Below, piece by piece: positions 33,607 to 42,911 of a stretch of DNA of 64,000 nt (its first letter is position 1; every line of letters starts with the position of its first letter). The position numbers and the translations under genes are program-made. This DNA comes from Erwinia sp039023475. GTDB taxonomy: Bacteria; Pseudomonadota; Gammaproteobacteria; Enterobacterales; Enterobacteriaceae. The notes below the pieces were generated by a model. The model saw nothing but the letters and a program-made list of their open reading frames with translations. It was not told the origin of the DNA and searched no databases. The stretch lies in assembly GCF_039023475.1 (NCBI RefSeq), contig NZ_JBCHVB010000001.1:744001-808000 (forward strand), in the 5' to 3' direction.

Positions 33607-35664
33607 TTACAGGGGAGCGCGTAAAACCCGACAGCCCCACGGCGCCAGCGTCAGCGATCCGCTTACCGGCTCGTCATCAATCAGATCGCGCATCTCTCCG
33701 GGCAGAGAGAGACTTTGCGCAGACGCGCTGAAGTTCTGAATGAAAATAAAAGACTGTTCGCCATCGGTACGACGATGTGCAGTCACGCCAGGAGGGAAAT
33801 CCACCGCCAGCGCCCTTGGCAGTCCCAGCCTTACGATCAGTGAACCGTAAAAATCGCGATGGAAGGCGTGATCGTTACGCGAGGCGATATACCAGGCCCT
33901 GCCGTTCCCCACTTCATTCACCGTCACCGCAGGCTTACCGGCATAAAAATCTGACTGATAGCTGGCAAGTGAAACCGCACCTTCCAGATGGATATGTTCG
34001 CACAGTTCGCGTACCTGATACGGACCGCTCAGGCCGAGCGAATTCCCGCTGACGCCGCGGATGGCGTTAAATTCATCCTCCGCCAGGCTGTCAATCTCTT
34101 CCGCCCAGATACCGAGAAGCGGGCGCAGCGGCCCGGGGAATCCCCCGAGATGGCAGAGATCGCTTTCATTCACGATCCCTGTCCAGTAACTGGCAACAAA
34201 GTTTCCACCCCGCTCAACAAACTGTTGAGCACGTCCGGCAAATCCGTCCCGCACCATATAGAGCATCGGCGCAATGACCAGCGAATAGCCGCTGAGGTCG
34301 GCATCGGCGTTAATCACATCGACCGCCACGCCCTGCTCCCAGAAGGTACGATAGTGTCCAGCCACCGTACTTTCATAATGGAGGCCGAGGTTACGGGGAC
34401 CCTGGGCATTATCCATCGCCCAGCGGCTCTCCCAGTCGAAGATAATCGCCACTTTTGCTTCCACGCGGCTTCCCTGCACCGGGTTCATCGCCGCCAGCAT
34501 GCGCCCCAGCTCGCTGACCTCGCGTCCGACACGCGTATCCAGATGCCCGACGTGATCGACGATTGCGCCGTGAAATTTCTCGACGGAACCCCGGCTTTTC
34601 CGCCACTGGAAGTACTGCACGGAATCCGCACCGTGTGCCACCGCCTGCAAGGATGACAGAATATGCATGCCCGGCTTTTTCAGCTTACTGGTAGGCTGCC
34701 AGTTAGTGGCGCTCGGCGTCGACTCCATCAGTACAAACGGCTGGCCCTGCTTCAGCGTGCGCATCAGATCGTGATACATGGCGGTGTAGCAGGCCAGCGT
34801 GGTTTCATCCTTCTCGCTGTGCCACATCGGATAGCTATCCCAGGAGATAAAATCAAGCGGCTGCGACAGTTTCCAGTAGTCGTAGTCGTAAAAATACTCC
34901 ATAAAATTGGTGGTGGCGGGCAGACCCGGATTGGCCGCCTTCAGCGGCTTAATCTCCTGGGCACAAAAATCCGTCACTTGGTCGGTCATAAAGCGTCGCC
35001 AGTCGAGGTTGAGACCATGGATGGAGAGCTCGCCCTGGGGCGCAGGAGAGACAACCTGCGACCAGTCGCTGTAGGTGTGGCTCCAGAAATCACTCCACCA
35101 GGCATGATTCAGGTTATCGAGCGTCTCGTAGCGCCGTTGCAGCCAGTCACGGAAGGCGCTCTGACAGCGTTCACAGTGGCATTCGCCCCCATATTCATTT
35201 GAGATGTGCCAGCCAATCACCGCCGGATGGTGCGCATAGCGCGCCGCCAGCTGCGTATTCATCGCCTGCACTTTCTGCCGGTAAACCGGAGAAGTCATAC
35301 AGTGATTATGCCGCCCGCCGTGCAGCGCCGGCACGCGGTCGCGCCCCACGCGCAGGACTTCCGGATATTTTTGCGACATCCATGCCGGCCGCGCGCCGCT
35401 CGGTGTGGCAAGAAAAACGGCAATATTGTTCTGGTGCAGCTTCGCCAGGATCTGGTCCAGCCAGCCGAAATCGTAGTTTCCCTCACTGGGCTCCAGTTTT
35501 GCCCAGCTGAAAATCCCGACCGACATGACGTTGCAGTGCGCCTGCTTCATCATTGCCATATCTTCTTCAACGATCTCCGGCGTTTTTTCCCACTGTTCCG
35601 GGTTGTAATCCGCGCCATGCAGTAACGCGTTCACTCTGGCACTCAGCGGTGGAAATTTACTCAT
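33607..35664 (-). CDS. ganB: GH42 beta-galactosidase / exo-beta-1,4-galactanase
   Basis: 685 residues of glycoside hydrolase family 42 with no signal peptide, so cytoplasmic. It has the GADYNPEQW start, the acid/base glutamate in WHISNEYGGECHCERC, the nucleophile in FVLMESTPSATNW, and the family zinc-binding cysteines (HNHC, then ECHCERC). It releases galactose from imported galacto-oligosaccharides. The name ganB follows Dickeya usage, where the exo-enzyme is GanB; in Bacillus the homologue is called GanA. Confidence 0.92.
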   Translation of the reverse strand: MSKFPPLSARVNALLHGADYNPEQWEKTPEIVEEDMAMMKQAHCNVMSVGIFSWAKLEPSEGNYDFGWLDQILAKLHQNNIAVFLATPSGARPAWMSQKYPEVLRVGRDRVPALHGGRHNHCMTSPVYRQKVQAMNTQLAARYAHHPAVIGWHISNEYGGECHCERCQSAFRDWLQRRYETLDNLNHAWWSDFWSHTYSDWSQVVSPAPQGELSIHGLNLDWRRFMTDQVTDFCAQEIKPLKAANPGLPATTNFMEYFYDYDYWKLSQPLDFISWDSYPMWHSEKDETTLACYTAMYHDLMRTLKQGQPFVLMESTPSATNWQPTSKLKKPGMHILSSLQAVAHGADSVQYFQWRKSRGSVEKFHGAIVDHVGHLDTRVGREVSELGRMLAAMNPVQGSRVEAKVAIIFDWESRWAMDNAQGPRNLGLHYESTVAGHYRTFWEQGVAVDVINADADLSGYSLVIAPMLYMVRDGFAGRAQQFVERGGNFVASYWTGIVNESDLCHLGGFPGPLRPLLGIWAEEIDSLAEDEFNAIRGVSGNSLGLSGPYQVRELCEHIHLEGAVSLASYQSDFYAGKPAVTVNEVGNGRAWYIASRNDHAFHRDFYGSLIVRLGLPRALAVDFPPGVTAHRRTDGEQSFIFIQNFSASAQSLSLPGEMRDLIDDEPVSGSLTLAPWGCRVLRAPL

Positions 35665-35711
35665 ATCTGATCCTCAGAACTGTCATAAACATCAGCCCTA
35701 ACGCTAATGTG

Positions 35712-36893
35712 TTAATGGAATACCTGAATTGACGGCAACACTTTCCCTTTGCAGTCAAAAAGTGCCTGGTTCTCGCGGGCGTTACCCTGTTTCCACTCGT
35801 CGTGGATATACTTCATGCCGGCAGGCGTTGCCCAGGTATTACCCGGCACCGCAATCCAGGTGGGCTCCCAGTAGACCAGCCCTTTACCGCGCCCTTCCGG
35901 CACCGAGCGGATCGCCTGCATCAGCTCTCGCAGATAGGCCGTCTGTCCGGCGACGGTGGCGGGATAGCCACCATCCTTCTCTTCTTTTGCCTGGAAGCTG
36001 TTCTCCGCGCTGTCGCAGTTTTCCAGGGTGTAGCCATAGGCCGCTTCCACCACCATCACGTCCTTCTGATAGCGCTGGCTGATATCATCCATATTGGCTT
36101 TCAGGGCCGCGATCGGTCCATTCCAGTAGGTGTACATCGACAGGCCTATCACATCGAACGGCACCTGCCGCTTGGTGATTTCATCGAACCACCAGCGGAA
36201 CATTTCATTTTTGGTGCCCTCCGCCAGATGCAGCATGGTCTTTACCTCAGCGGGGTCGCTGAGGTTTTCCCGCAGTCCACCGATAGCCGCCTTCAGCAGC
36301 GCCGCCAGCCGATCGAACTCGCCGCCGTTTTGCCCCCAGCTTTTGCCATCCGGCCAGAGCATGCCGCCATTCAGCTCGTTACCAATCTGAACAATTTCCG
36401 GCAGTACGCCCTCCCGCTTGAAACGCGCGATAACGTCACGGGTATAGTCATGAACCTGCTTTTCCAGCTGGGGAAAGCTGAGGTTCTCCCAGGCTTTCGG
36501 CTTAAACTGCTTGCCGGGATCGGTCCAGAAATCGCTGTATTGGAAATCCAGCAGCAGCTGCATGCCCTGCGCTTTCGCCCGTTTTGCCAGCGCCAGCGTG
36601 GTGTCCAGATCGTTAGTGCCGCCGCCGTAGGCGTTGCCGCTGCCGTCTCTGGGATCGACCCACAGCCGCAGGCGGATAGTGTTGATGCCGTTCGCCTTCA
36701 GGATGGCAATTGGGTCCTGCAACTGATTGTTCACGTTATAAAATTTCCCGCCCTGCTTCTCCAGCTCCGCCAGGGTTGAGATATCAGCGCCCTTCACAAA
36801 ACCGGCATGCTGCGGGTCCGCCGCAGTATTTGCCGCGAGCAGAGGCGTTGCCCAGGTCAGCGCCAGGGCAATAAACAGAGGTGTGATTCGCAT
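35712..36893 (-). CDS. ganA: GH53 arabinogalactan endo-beta-1,4-galactanase, secreted
   Basis: 393 residues with a signal peptide (MRITPLFIALALTWATPLLA). GH53 motifs: KGADISTLAELE at the start, the acid/base in QIGNELNGGMLWP and the nucleophile in VVEAAYGYT. It cuts the galactan side chains of pectin (rhamnogalacturonan I) in the periplasm or outside the cell. The name ganA follows Dickeya usage; Bacillus calls the same function GanB. It lies 3 bp after ganG and upstream of the GH42 gene. Confidence 0.92.
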   Translation of the reverse strand: MRITPLFIALALTWATPLLAANTAADPQHAGFVKGADISTLAELEKQGGKFYNVNNQLQDPIAILKANGINTIRLRLWVDPRDGSGNAYGGGTNDLDTTLALAKRAKAQGMQLLLDFQYSDFWTDPGKQFKPKAWENLSFPQLEKQVHDYTRDVIARFKREGVLPEIVQIGNELNGGMLWPDGKSWGQNGGEFDRLAALLKAAIGGLRENLSDPAEVKTMLHLAEGTKNEMFRWWFDEITKRQVPFDVIGLSMYTYWNGPIAALKANMDDISQRYQKDVMVVEAAYGYTLENCDSAENSFQAKEEKDGGYPATVAGQTAYLRELMQAIRSVPEGRGKGLVYWEPTWIAVPGNTWATPAGMKYIHDEWKQGNARENQALFDCKGKVLPSIQVFH

Positions 36894-36896
36894 GTT

Positions 36897-37748
36897 TTAT
36901 CCTTTAGTACTGCCCGAGGTCAGGCCTGAAACAAAGTATTTCTGCAAGGCCAGGTAAAGTATGGCGACCGGTACGGCAATCAGTACCGCGCCCGCTGCAT
37001 AGGTGGTGTAGCTGGCTCCCATTTTCTGCGCCACGAGGTTATAAAGCCCAATCGGCAGCGTGAACTGCTCGGGGGTACGCAGTATGGTGCTGGAGAGAAT
37101 AAAATCGCCGAGCGGGCCGGTAAAAGAGAACAGCGCTACCACCGCCAGAATGGGCTTCGAGAGCGGCATAATAATCTCGATAAAGATGCGGAAATTACCC
37201 GCGCCGTCCATCCGCGCCGACTCATCCAGATCGCGCGGAATGGCGTCAAGATAACCCTTCATCAGATAGGTATTCATCGGGATCATGCCGCCGACATAAA
37301 TCAGCACCAGCGCCAGATGGCTGTTGATCAGCCCCAGTAGCTGCGACAGCACAAAAATGGCAATCAGCGCGGAAAACTGCGGGATCATCTGTAAGAGCAG
37401 AAAAAGCATCAGGCCGTTTTGCCGTCCCTTGAAGCGAAAACGCGAAAAGGTGTAGGCCGTACAGCTTACGCTGATTAAGGTTAACAGCATGGTCAGAAAG
37501 CTGATTTTCATCGAGTTCCAGTACCAGGTGAGGTATGGCACCGTGCCGTTAAACAGATTCTGGTAATGCTGGAATGAGAGATTCTCAGGGATAATTGCGC
37601 TGCTGAGCAGGCTGTTACCGGCATTCAGCGACGCTCCGACCGTCCACACCAGTGGATAGATAATGATCGTCGACACCGCTAACACCACCAGCCAGGTGAG
37701 GGTCAGACGTAGCCACTTTTCCCGTTTAATGCTGACAGACTTTGCCAT
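36897..37748 (-). CDS. ganG: GanG, galacto-oligosaccharide ABC transporter permease (MalG type)
   Basis: 283 residues with six membrane helices. The ABC permease EAA loop is visible as YLDAIPRDLDESARMDGAGNF. It pairs with GanF to form the inner-membrane channel driven by GanK. The ATG at 37748 has an AAGGAAG ribosome site just after the ganF stop; the upstream frame is not used. Confidence 0.92.
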   Translation of the reverse strand: MAKSVSIKREKWLRLTLTWLVVLAVSTIIIYPLVWTVGASLNAGNSLLSSAIIPENLSFQHYQNLFNGTVPYLTWYWNSMKISFLTMLLTLISVSCTAYTFSRFRFKGRQNGLMLFLLLQMIPQFSALIAIFVLSQLLGLINSHLALVLIYVGGMIPMNTYLMKGYLDAIPRDLDESARMDGAGNFRIFIEIIMPLSKPILAVVALFSFTGPLGDFILSSTILRTPEQFTLPIGLYNLVAQKMGASYTTYAAGAVLIAVPVAILYLALQKYFVSGLTSGSTKG

Positions 37749-37758
37749 GTTCGCTTCC

Positions 37759-39066
37759 TTATGCCATCTCATCTTGCTTAAACGATTTCGTCGCGCGGAA
37801 CTGCCAGAGCGCCAGCCCGACCACGAAGATCGACAGCAGGATGGTGATGGTGGCGGCTATAGCATATTGCGATGAAGACATGGTTAATTTATAGATCCAG
37901 GAGACCAGAATATCGGTGCCGCCTGCATTGGAACCCGCTACCGCCGGTCCGCCATTGTTAAACAGATAAATAATGTTGAAGTTATTAAAGTTAAAGGTGT
38001 ATTGCGTGATGATGATGGGTGCGATGGCGTAGAGCACCAGCGGCAAGGTAATAGTTTTCAGCCTCGTCCATGCGCTGGCGCCGTCCATGATCGCCGCCTC
38101 ATAGAGATCGTCAGGGATCGCCTGCAACACGCCGGTGGTCATGGCAAACACAAAGGGAAAGCCCAGCCAGGTTTGCATCAGTATCAGCGCGGTTTTGCTC
38201 CAGAACGGATCGGTCATCCAGGCGATCGGTTCAATGCCAAAGAAGCTGAGAATAGCGTTATTAATCACGCCGAAGCTGTCGTTAAACATCCCGGCAAAAA
38301 CCAGAATGGTGACAAACCCCGGCACCGCCCACGGCAGAATAAAGATAGTGCGGATCAGGGGCTTAAAACGCAGGTCCTTCTGATTGACCAGGATCGCCAG
38401 CATGACGCCAACCGTACACTGCAAGGTGGTGGCCAGCAGCGTCCAGACTACCGTCCACTGCAGCACGTCAAAAAAGGTGGAGCGCCAGATCGACAGGGTG
38501 AAAATATTGATAAAATTCTTGAAGCCGACCCAGTCCACCAGCTTCGCCGGCGGCGTGTGGTAGAGGTTATAGTTGGTAAAAGCGATGGCGAAGCCAAACA
38601 AGATAGGAAACACCACCACAAAAACCAGCAGAACAAAGCCAGGCGTGATCATCAGATAGGGAAACCCTTCCCGCAGCAGCAGCTGATACTGTTTACGTAT
38701 GCTGTTTAACTGCTGACCTTCGTCGCGCCTGCGGCCGTTCACCCACGCATCGCGCAGCGAAAGCCCCCATAACGTCACTCCAAATGCGACGATCAGTACG
38801 CTGAGAATGCCCTCTGCCAGCAGGAAGATAGAGTTATCACGCGGCACTTCCTCACCCAGCGTCACCAGCCCCCACAGTCCTTCGTGCAGAAAGTTTTGAA
38901 ACACGCCGATAAAGCTGCTCAGCAACAGGAAAAAACAGGCCCCCTTGGCCCACTGGCGATGGTAGAACTGGCCGAAGCCAGGGATTAGCCCAAACAGCAG
39001 CCCGGTAACGGCATGTCGGCGCTGACGCTTGTCCAGCGCCAGCTTTTCACTGGGAGATAAAATCAC
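37759..39066 (-). CDS. ganF: GanF, galacto-oligosaccharide ABC transporter permease (MalF type)
   Basis: 435 residues from a GTG start (39066) with a GAGG ribosome site 8 nt upstream. The frame is open for 51 more codons, but that Arg-rich translation overlaps ganE and is rejected. Several N-terminal helices (HAVTGLLFGLIPGFGQFYHR) precede the core. The EAA loop reads AIPDDLYEAAIMDGASAWTR. It forms the permease with GanG. Confidence 0.9.
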   Translation of the reverse strand: MILSPSEKLALDKRQRRHAVTGLLFGLIPGFGQFYHRQWAKGACFFLLLSSFIGVFQNFLHEGLWGLVTLGEEVPRDNSIFLLAEGILSVLIVAFGVTLWGLSLRDAWVNGRRRDEGQQLNSIRKQYQLLLREGFPYLMITPGFVLLVFVVVFPILFGFAIAFTNYNLYHTPPAKLVDWVGFKNFINIFTLSIWRSTFFDVLQWTVVWTLLATTLQCTVGVMLAILVNQKDLRFKPLIRTIFILPWAVPGFVTILVFAGMFNDSFGVINNAILSFFGIEPIAWMTDPFWSKTALILMQTWLGFPFVFAMTTGVLQAIPDDLYEAAIMDGASAWTRLKTITLPLVLYAIAPIIITQYTFNFNNFNIIYLFNNGGPAVAGSNAGGTDILVSWIYKLTMSSSQYAIAATITILLSIFVVGLALWQFRATKSFKQDEMA

Positions 39067-39106
39067 ACCACGATCCTCATCATTGCGGGATATCCCGCGA
39101 AGTGGC

Positions 39107-40327
39107 TTACTGGTTACTGGCCTGCATTGCCTCGATTTGCATCGAGATCTGGCTGACGGCGTTATCCAGCGCGGCCTTCGGTTCCGCCTTGCCGGTGGCG
39201 CTAAGTTCCAGCGCCGCATTGGCCGGTCCCCAGACTTCCTGCATCTCAGGGACGCCCGGCATCGCCGATGCGCGCGTGGCCTGCAACGCTACGGCGCTGG
39301 CTTTTTCATCATCTTTAATAATGGGATCGTTCATCAGCGCAACCACCGGCGGGATCTCCTGAGTCTTCAGATAGCGCTCTTTCACGTACTGGGGCTGATT
39401 GATGAAGTTAATAAATTGCTGCGCCAGCGCTTTATCCTTACTCCAGGTCGACACTACATACCCCTTCACGCCCAGGAAGGAACTCATCGGCTTGCCGTTG
39501 GGCAGATCTGGCAGGGGCGCGACGCCATAGTTAATACCGGCGGCCTGATAAGGCTGAAACGCCCAGGGGCCGTTAATCACTGCCGCCGCTTTTTTCTCGG
39601 TGAACAGGGAGTCGATCGCATTCAGGCCGTTATCCCCAAGTATGCCCCGGGGAAGCAAATCTTCGGTGAAGAAGCTTTTCAGGTAAGTAACGGCCTCTAC
39701 GCTTCCGGGCGTGTTGAGGCCCACATCGTTCACATTCAGCGCGTCCTGGTCATTTTTCGCAAAGATGTAGCCGCCCATCGGTGCGATAACGCCCCAGCTG
39801 TAGTAAAGCTGATCGAATTTCGCCAGCAGACCATACTGCTTCGCCGCCCGCTGTTTCGCAGAGAATGCGCGGTAGTCATCAAGGGTTTTCAGCGGTGCGG
39901 GCAGCAAATCTTTGTTGTAAATCAGCACGAGCGTTTCCACGGCTTTAGGCACACCGTAGACCACCTTTTCCTGAGTAAAAGCGGTCATGGCTGAAGGCGT
40001 ATAGGCGGCCTGCTGCTCAGGGCTCAGGGAGATCGGGCTCAGCAGTCCCTGAATAATAGAACTGCCAAGCTGATCGTTAGGAATAACCAGCACATCAGGC
40101 CCGATACCGGCGGGACCGTCCAGGCGCAGTTTCTCAATCTGCTGGGCGAAAGGCATCTCCTGCACTTTCACCTCGACGTTGTACTGCTTCTGGAAATCGG
40201 CAACGGCGGTTTTGATCCCGTCCGATTTTTTAATATCTTCCCAGACGGTAAGTTGCTGTGCGGCCTGCGCTATCTGACTCAGCGCTAACGCTGACAGAAG
40301 CAGCGTGACGGTCGTTCTGATTTTCAT
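39107..40327 (-). CDS. ganE: GanE, periplasmic galacto-oligosaccharide-binding protein
   Basis: 406 residues with a signal peptide (MKIRTTVTLLLSALALSQIAQA, then AQQLTVWED). It belongs to the MalE/CycB family of solute-binding proteins (GPDVLVIPNDQLGSSIIQGLL, KAVETLVLIYNKDLL, AVINGPWAF). The ATG at 40327 has a GGGGTC ribosome site; the longer upstream frame has no signal peptide. First gene of the leftward gan operon; divergent from ganK. Confidence 0.9.
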   Translation of the reverse strand: MKIRTTVTLLLSALALSQIAQAAQQLTVWEDIKKSDGIKTAVADFQKQYNVEVKVQEMPFAQQIEKLRLDGPAGIGPDVLVIPNDQLGSSIIQGLLSPISLSPEQQAAYTPSAMTAFTQEKVVYGVPKAVETLVLIYNKDLLPAPLKTLDDYRAFSAKQRAAKQYGLLAKFDQLYYSWGVIAPMGGYIFAKNDQDALNVNDVGLNTPGSVEAVTYLKSFFTEDLLPRGILGDNGLNAIDSLFTEKKAAAVINGPWAFQPYQAAGINYGVAPLPDLPNGKPMSSFLGVKGYVVSTWSKDKALAQQFINFINQPQYVKERYLKTQEIPPVVALMNDPIIKDDEKASAVALQATRASAMPGVPEMQEVWGPANAALELSATGKAEPKAALDNAVSQISMQIEAMQASNQ

Positions 40328-40496
40328 TGCTGACCCCATGTGAAGGTATAACATTTTTAATTTTACTGACGCGGTACTCCGACGTGCCGCGCCATAACAG
40401 CAGCAGGAAAAACCGTCAGTCCGACGTCTGCCACCGCGTGCTGAGAGCATAAGCTACGCGTAAGCGGGCAACCCCTCCACCCCAGAATTTCCGATA

Positions 40497-40512
40497 TGTG
40501 ATCCGTATTACA
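40497..40512. promoter_or_regulatory. Predicted CRP site in the ganE/ganK divergent region
   Basis: TGTGA-TCCGTA-TTACA matches the CRP consensus TGTGA-N6-TCACA at 9 of 10 fixed positions. It fits glucose repression of galactan use. Confidence 0.6.
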
Positions 40513-40595
40513 AAAATGAAAACAGTCCGTAGGGCCTGTTTCCGGGCAGCGTTATAGTCACCTCATCAGAATCAGCAACCACAGGCGCCTCAAAG

Positions 40596-40615
40596 CTTGT
40601 TATACGTAATACAAG
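40596..40615. promoter_or_regulatory. Candidate GanR operator upstream of ganK
   Basis: CTTGTTATACGTAATACAAG is a near-perfect 20-bp palindrome (two symmetric mismatched pairs). Its core recurs between ganR and ganL. Located 37 bp before the ganK start. Confidence 0.65.
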
Positions 40616-40651
40616 CAACGCGGCAACGCTCCTTTTTGGATAAGGATTAGC

Positions 40652-41770
40652 ATGTCCAGCATCAGACTGAGAAACGTCGCCAAATACTTTGGCAAAACGG
40701 AAACGCTGAAAAATGTTCAGCTGGATATTGAGGATGGTGAGTTCGCCGTATTTGTCGGTCCTTCCGGCTGCGGAAAATCGACGCTGTTACGGCTTATCGC
40801 CGGCCTTGAAGAGGTCAGCGGCGGCGAAATTCTGATTGGGGATGAGGTGATGAACGATGTCGCCCCTGCCCACCGCGGCGTGGCGATGGTATTCCAGTCT
40901 TATGCCCTCTATCCGCATATGACCGTGGCGGAAAACATGGGCTATGGCCTGAAGGTGAATGGTGTACCGAAAGCGGAGATCCGTCATCAGGTAGAGATGG
41001 TATCAAAAACGCTGCAGCTGTCGCACCTGCTGGATCGTAAACCCAGACAGCTCTCTGGCGGTCAACGCCAGCGCGTGGCGATTGGCCGCGCCATCGTGCG
41101 TAATCCCCGCGTATTTATGTTTGATGAACCGCTTTCCAACCTTGATGCTGAACTGCGCGTTGATATGCGGCTGCATATCGCCAGGCTGCATCAGGAGCTG
41201 AAAACAACCATGGTGTATGTGACGCACGATCAGGTCGAAGCGATGACGCTGGCGGATAAAATCGTGGTAATGAATTACGGCAAGGTCGAACAGGTTGGTT
41301 CGCCAATGGAACTCTATTACAACCCGGTTAACCGCTTTGTCGCTGGTTTTATCGGTTCGCCGAAAATGAATTTCCTGCCAGCACGGGTGGAAAGCTGCAA
41401 CCCTGCGGCGTTGGTGGTCAGCGTCAACGAAGGTGAATATAGCTTTACCCTTCCCGCGCCATTGATGATGCTCACCCCTGACGCTCCGGTAACGCTGGGG
41501 ATACGTCCTGAACATCTGCAGGTAAACACTGATGCGCCGCTTCAGCTGGATTTCCACTGCGAAGTCGTCGAACGGCTGGGCAATAACACCTTTCTTTTTG
41601 GCCAGTGCTATGGTCACGACGGCTTTAAAATGCTGCTGCCCGGCGACGTTCACTTCCGCCCTTATCAGACGCTGAGACCCGCTTTTTATCCTCACCAGTG
41701 TATGGTTTTTGATGAAGCAGGATTGCGGGTCAGCAGCGGAATCACCCTGCCGGAGAATAAAGCAGGTTAA
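40652..41770 (+). CDS. ganK: GanK, ABC transporter ATPase (MalK/MsmX/UgpC family)
   Basis: 372 residues. Walker A GPSGCGKST, Q-loop VFQSYALYPHMTV, signature LSGGQRQRVAIGRAI, Walker B VFMFDEPLSNLD and switch His YVTHDQVEAMT are all intact. The C-terminal MalK-type regulatory domain includes IRPEHLQV. It energises GanFG. It is transcribed alone, divergent from ganE, and ends in its own terminator. Confidence 0.93.
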   Translation: MSSIRLRNVAKYFGKTETLKNVQLDIEDGEFAVFVGPSGCGKSTLLRLIAGLEEVSGGEILIGDEVMNDVAPAHRGVAMVFQSYALYPHMTVAENMGYGLKVNGVPKAEIRHQVEMVSKTLQLSHLLDRKPRQLSGGQRQRVAIGRAIVRNPRVFMFDEPLSNLDAELRVDMRLHIARLHQELKTTMVYVTHDQVEAMTLADKIVVMNYGKVEQVGSPMELYYNPVNRFVAGFIGSPKMNFLPARVESCNPAALVVSVNEGEYSFTLPAPLMMLTPDAPVTLGIRPEHLQVNTDAPLQLDFHCEVVERLGNNTFLFGQCYGHDGFKMLLPGDVHFRPYQTLRPAFYPHQCMVFDEAGLRVSSGITLPENKAG

Positions 41771-41798
41771 TACTCAACGCGCTGGCCGTACGGCAGAC

Positions 41799-41825
41799 AA
41801 AGCCCACGCTCTGGTGTGGGCTTTT
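41799..41825 (+). terminator. ganK terminator
   Basis: AAAGCCCAC / GTGGGCTTT, a 9-bp stem with an 8-nt loop, ends in TTTT. It is 28 bp after the ganK stop. Confidence 0.85.
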
Positions 41826-42180
41826 ATTATGCTATATGCATCGCGTTAAGCATCGCCCAACTGAACAGCGACGCCCTTCTGCTGCTGAGCGATGTTTAGC
41901 GCCTCAGGATGAGGCGGAGATGAAGCCACAGTTATTAGTATGTTGTAATTAAATAGCATTTTCACCGACGCTCACGCCAGCGTTTTCGCGCTTTCAGGTC
42001 AGGCTTTCACTCTTTTTTTAAAAATATCGCATTGATAAATATGGTAATGGCAGGGCCAACAGGCAGATAATGCCTGCCACCAGGCTATCGTATGCAAAAG
42101 GACAACGATCGCTTAAAAGATGACGTCAGATATAAAGAACCGTTTTTTACAGTGGAACTCAATATAAGGAAATAGCCAGA
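41826..42180. other. Intergenic region, no gene seen
   Basis: About 350 bases; A+T-rich toward the right. No coding signal. It ends with the AAGGAAATAG ribosome site of the lipoprotein gene. Confidence 0.35.
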
Positions 42181-42615
42181 ATGCCACTCAAGACTCTCCT
42201 CCCTGCTATGTTTGCAGCCCTGCTCCTCTCCGCCTGTGCCGGACCACAGAACAGCGTGGACAGAAATGCCCGCCATACGGCCTTTCGGTTAGCCCAGACG
42301 CATTTCGATCCCAATACTCGCCCACTGGTTGCAGATAACGCCCGGCTGATGGGCCAGTTTCTCAGTCAGTTTTATGAGATGGGGAAAAAAGACCGGGCAG
42401 CCGGGTTAACGCAGCGCCAGGCGCAACAGCGGGTTGCCAGCTTTAACCGGGATCGCCAGGGTGCTGTTTCTGACGATACCCCCTTCGCGCCCGGCCAACA
42501 GAAAAGCCAGATTATCAATCATCAATATGAGGCCGACCGGCCAGAGAAACGGAGCGAGATTTTGCTGGAGGGCGCCGCCGCAACTTACTGGGATGGCTAT
42601 AACGGCAGGCCATAA
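42181..42615 (+). CDS. Exc2-family lipoprotein
   Basis: 144 residues. A lipoprotein signal (MPLKTLLPAMFAALLLSAC) with lipobox LSAC gives Cys19 as the lipidated residue. The mature part has the QFLSQFYEMGKKDRAAGLTQRQAQQR stretch that marks the Exc2 family, named after the plasmid ColE1 entry-exclusion protein 2. Chromosomal members are common and have no known function. The C-terminus is GAAATYWDGYNGRP. Confidence 0.75.
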   Translation: MPLKTLLPAMFAALLLSACAGPQNSVDRNARHTAFRLAQTHFDPNTRPLVADNARLMGQFLSQFYEMGKKDRAAGLTQRQAQQRVASFNRDRQGAVSDDTPFAPGQQKSQIINHQYEADRPEKRSEILLEGAAATYWDGYNGRP

Positions 42616-42911
42616 AGCACGACATCGCCGGGCATTGGGTCAGCAATAACTCTGTGCCCTCTCAATTAACATGCTTTTTTAAATGCAAGAGGGCTGCGCT
42701 TTTCTCTCCTGCAACCCCGGTTAACTCATCAAAATCCACTCCTGCGCCTGTATCATCGCGCTAATTTCTGCCGCTGCGCTTTCCCAGTAAAAACTCCAGC
42801 CGCTTCACATTTCACGTTCTGCCCACGCGCTATCTCAGAATATTCGTCTAAAGTTTGTTTGAGGGTCAATAGCTTACAGATCGGGTCTGGTCTGGACATG
42901 GAGAATAACCA

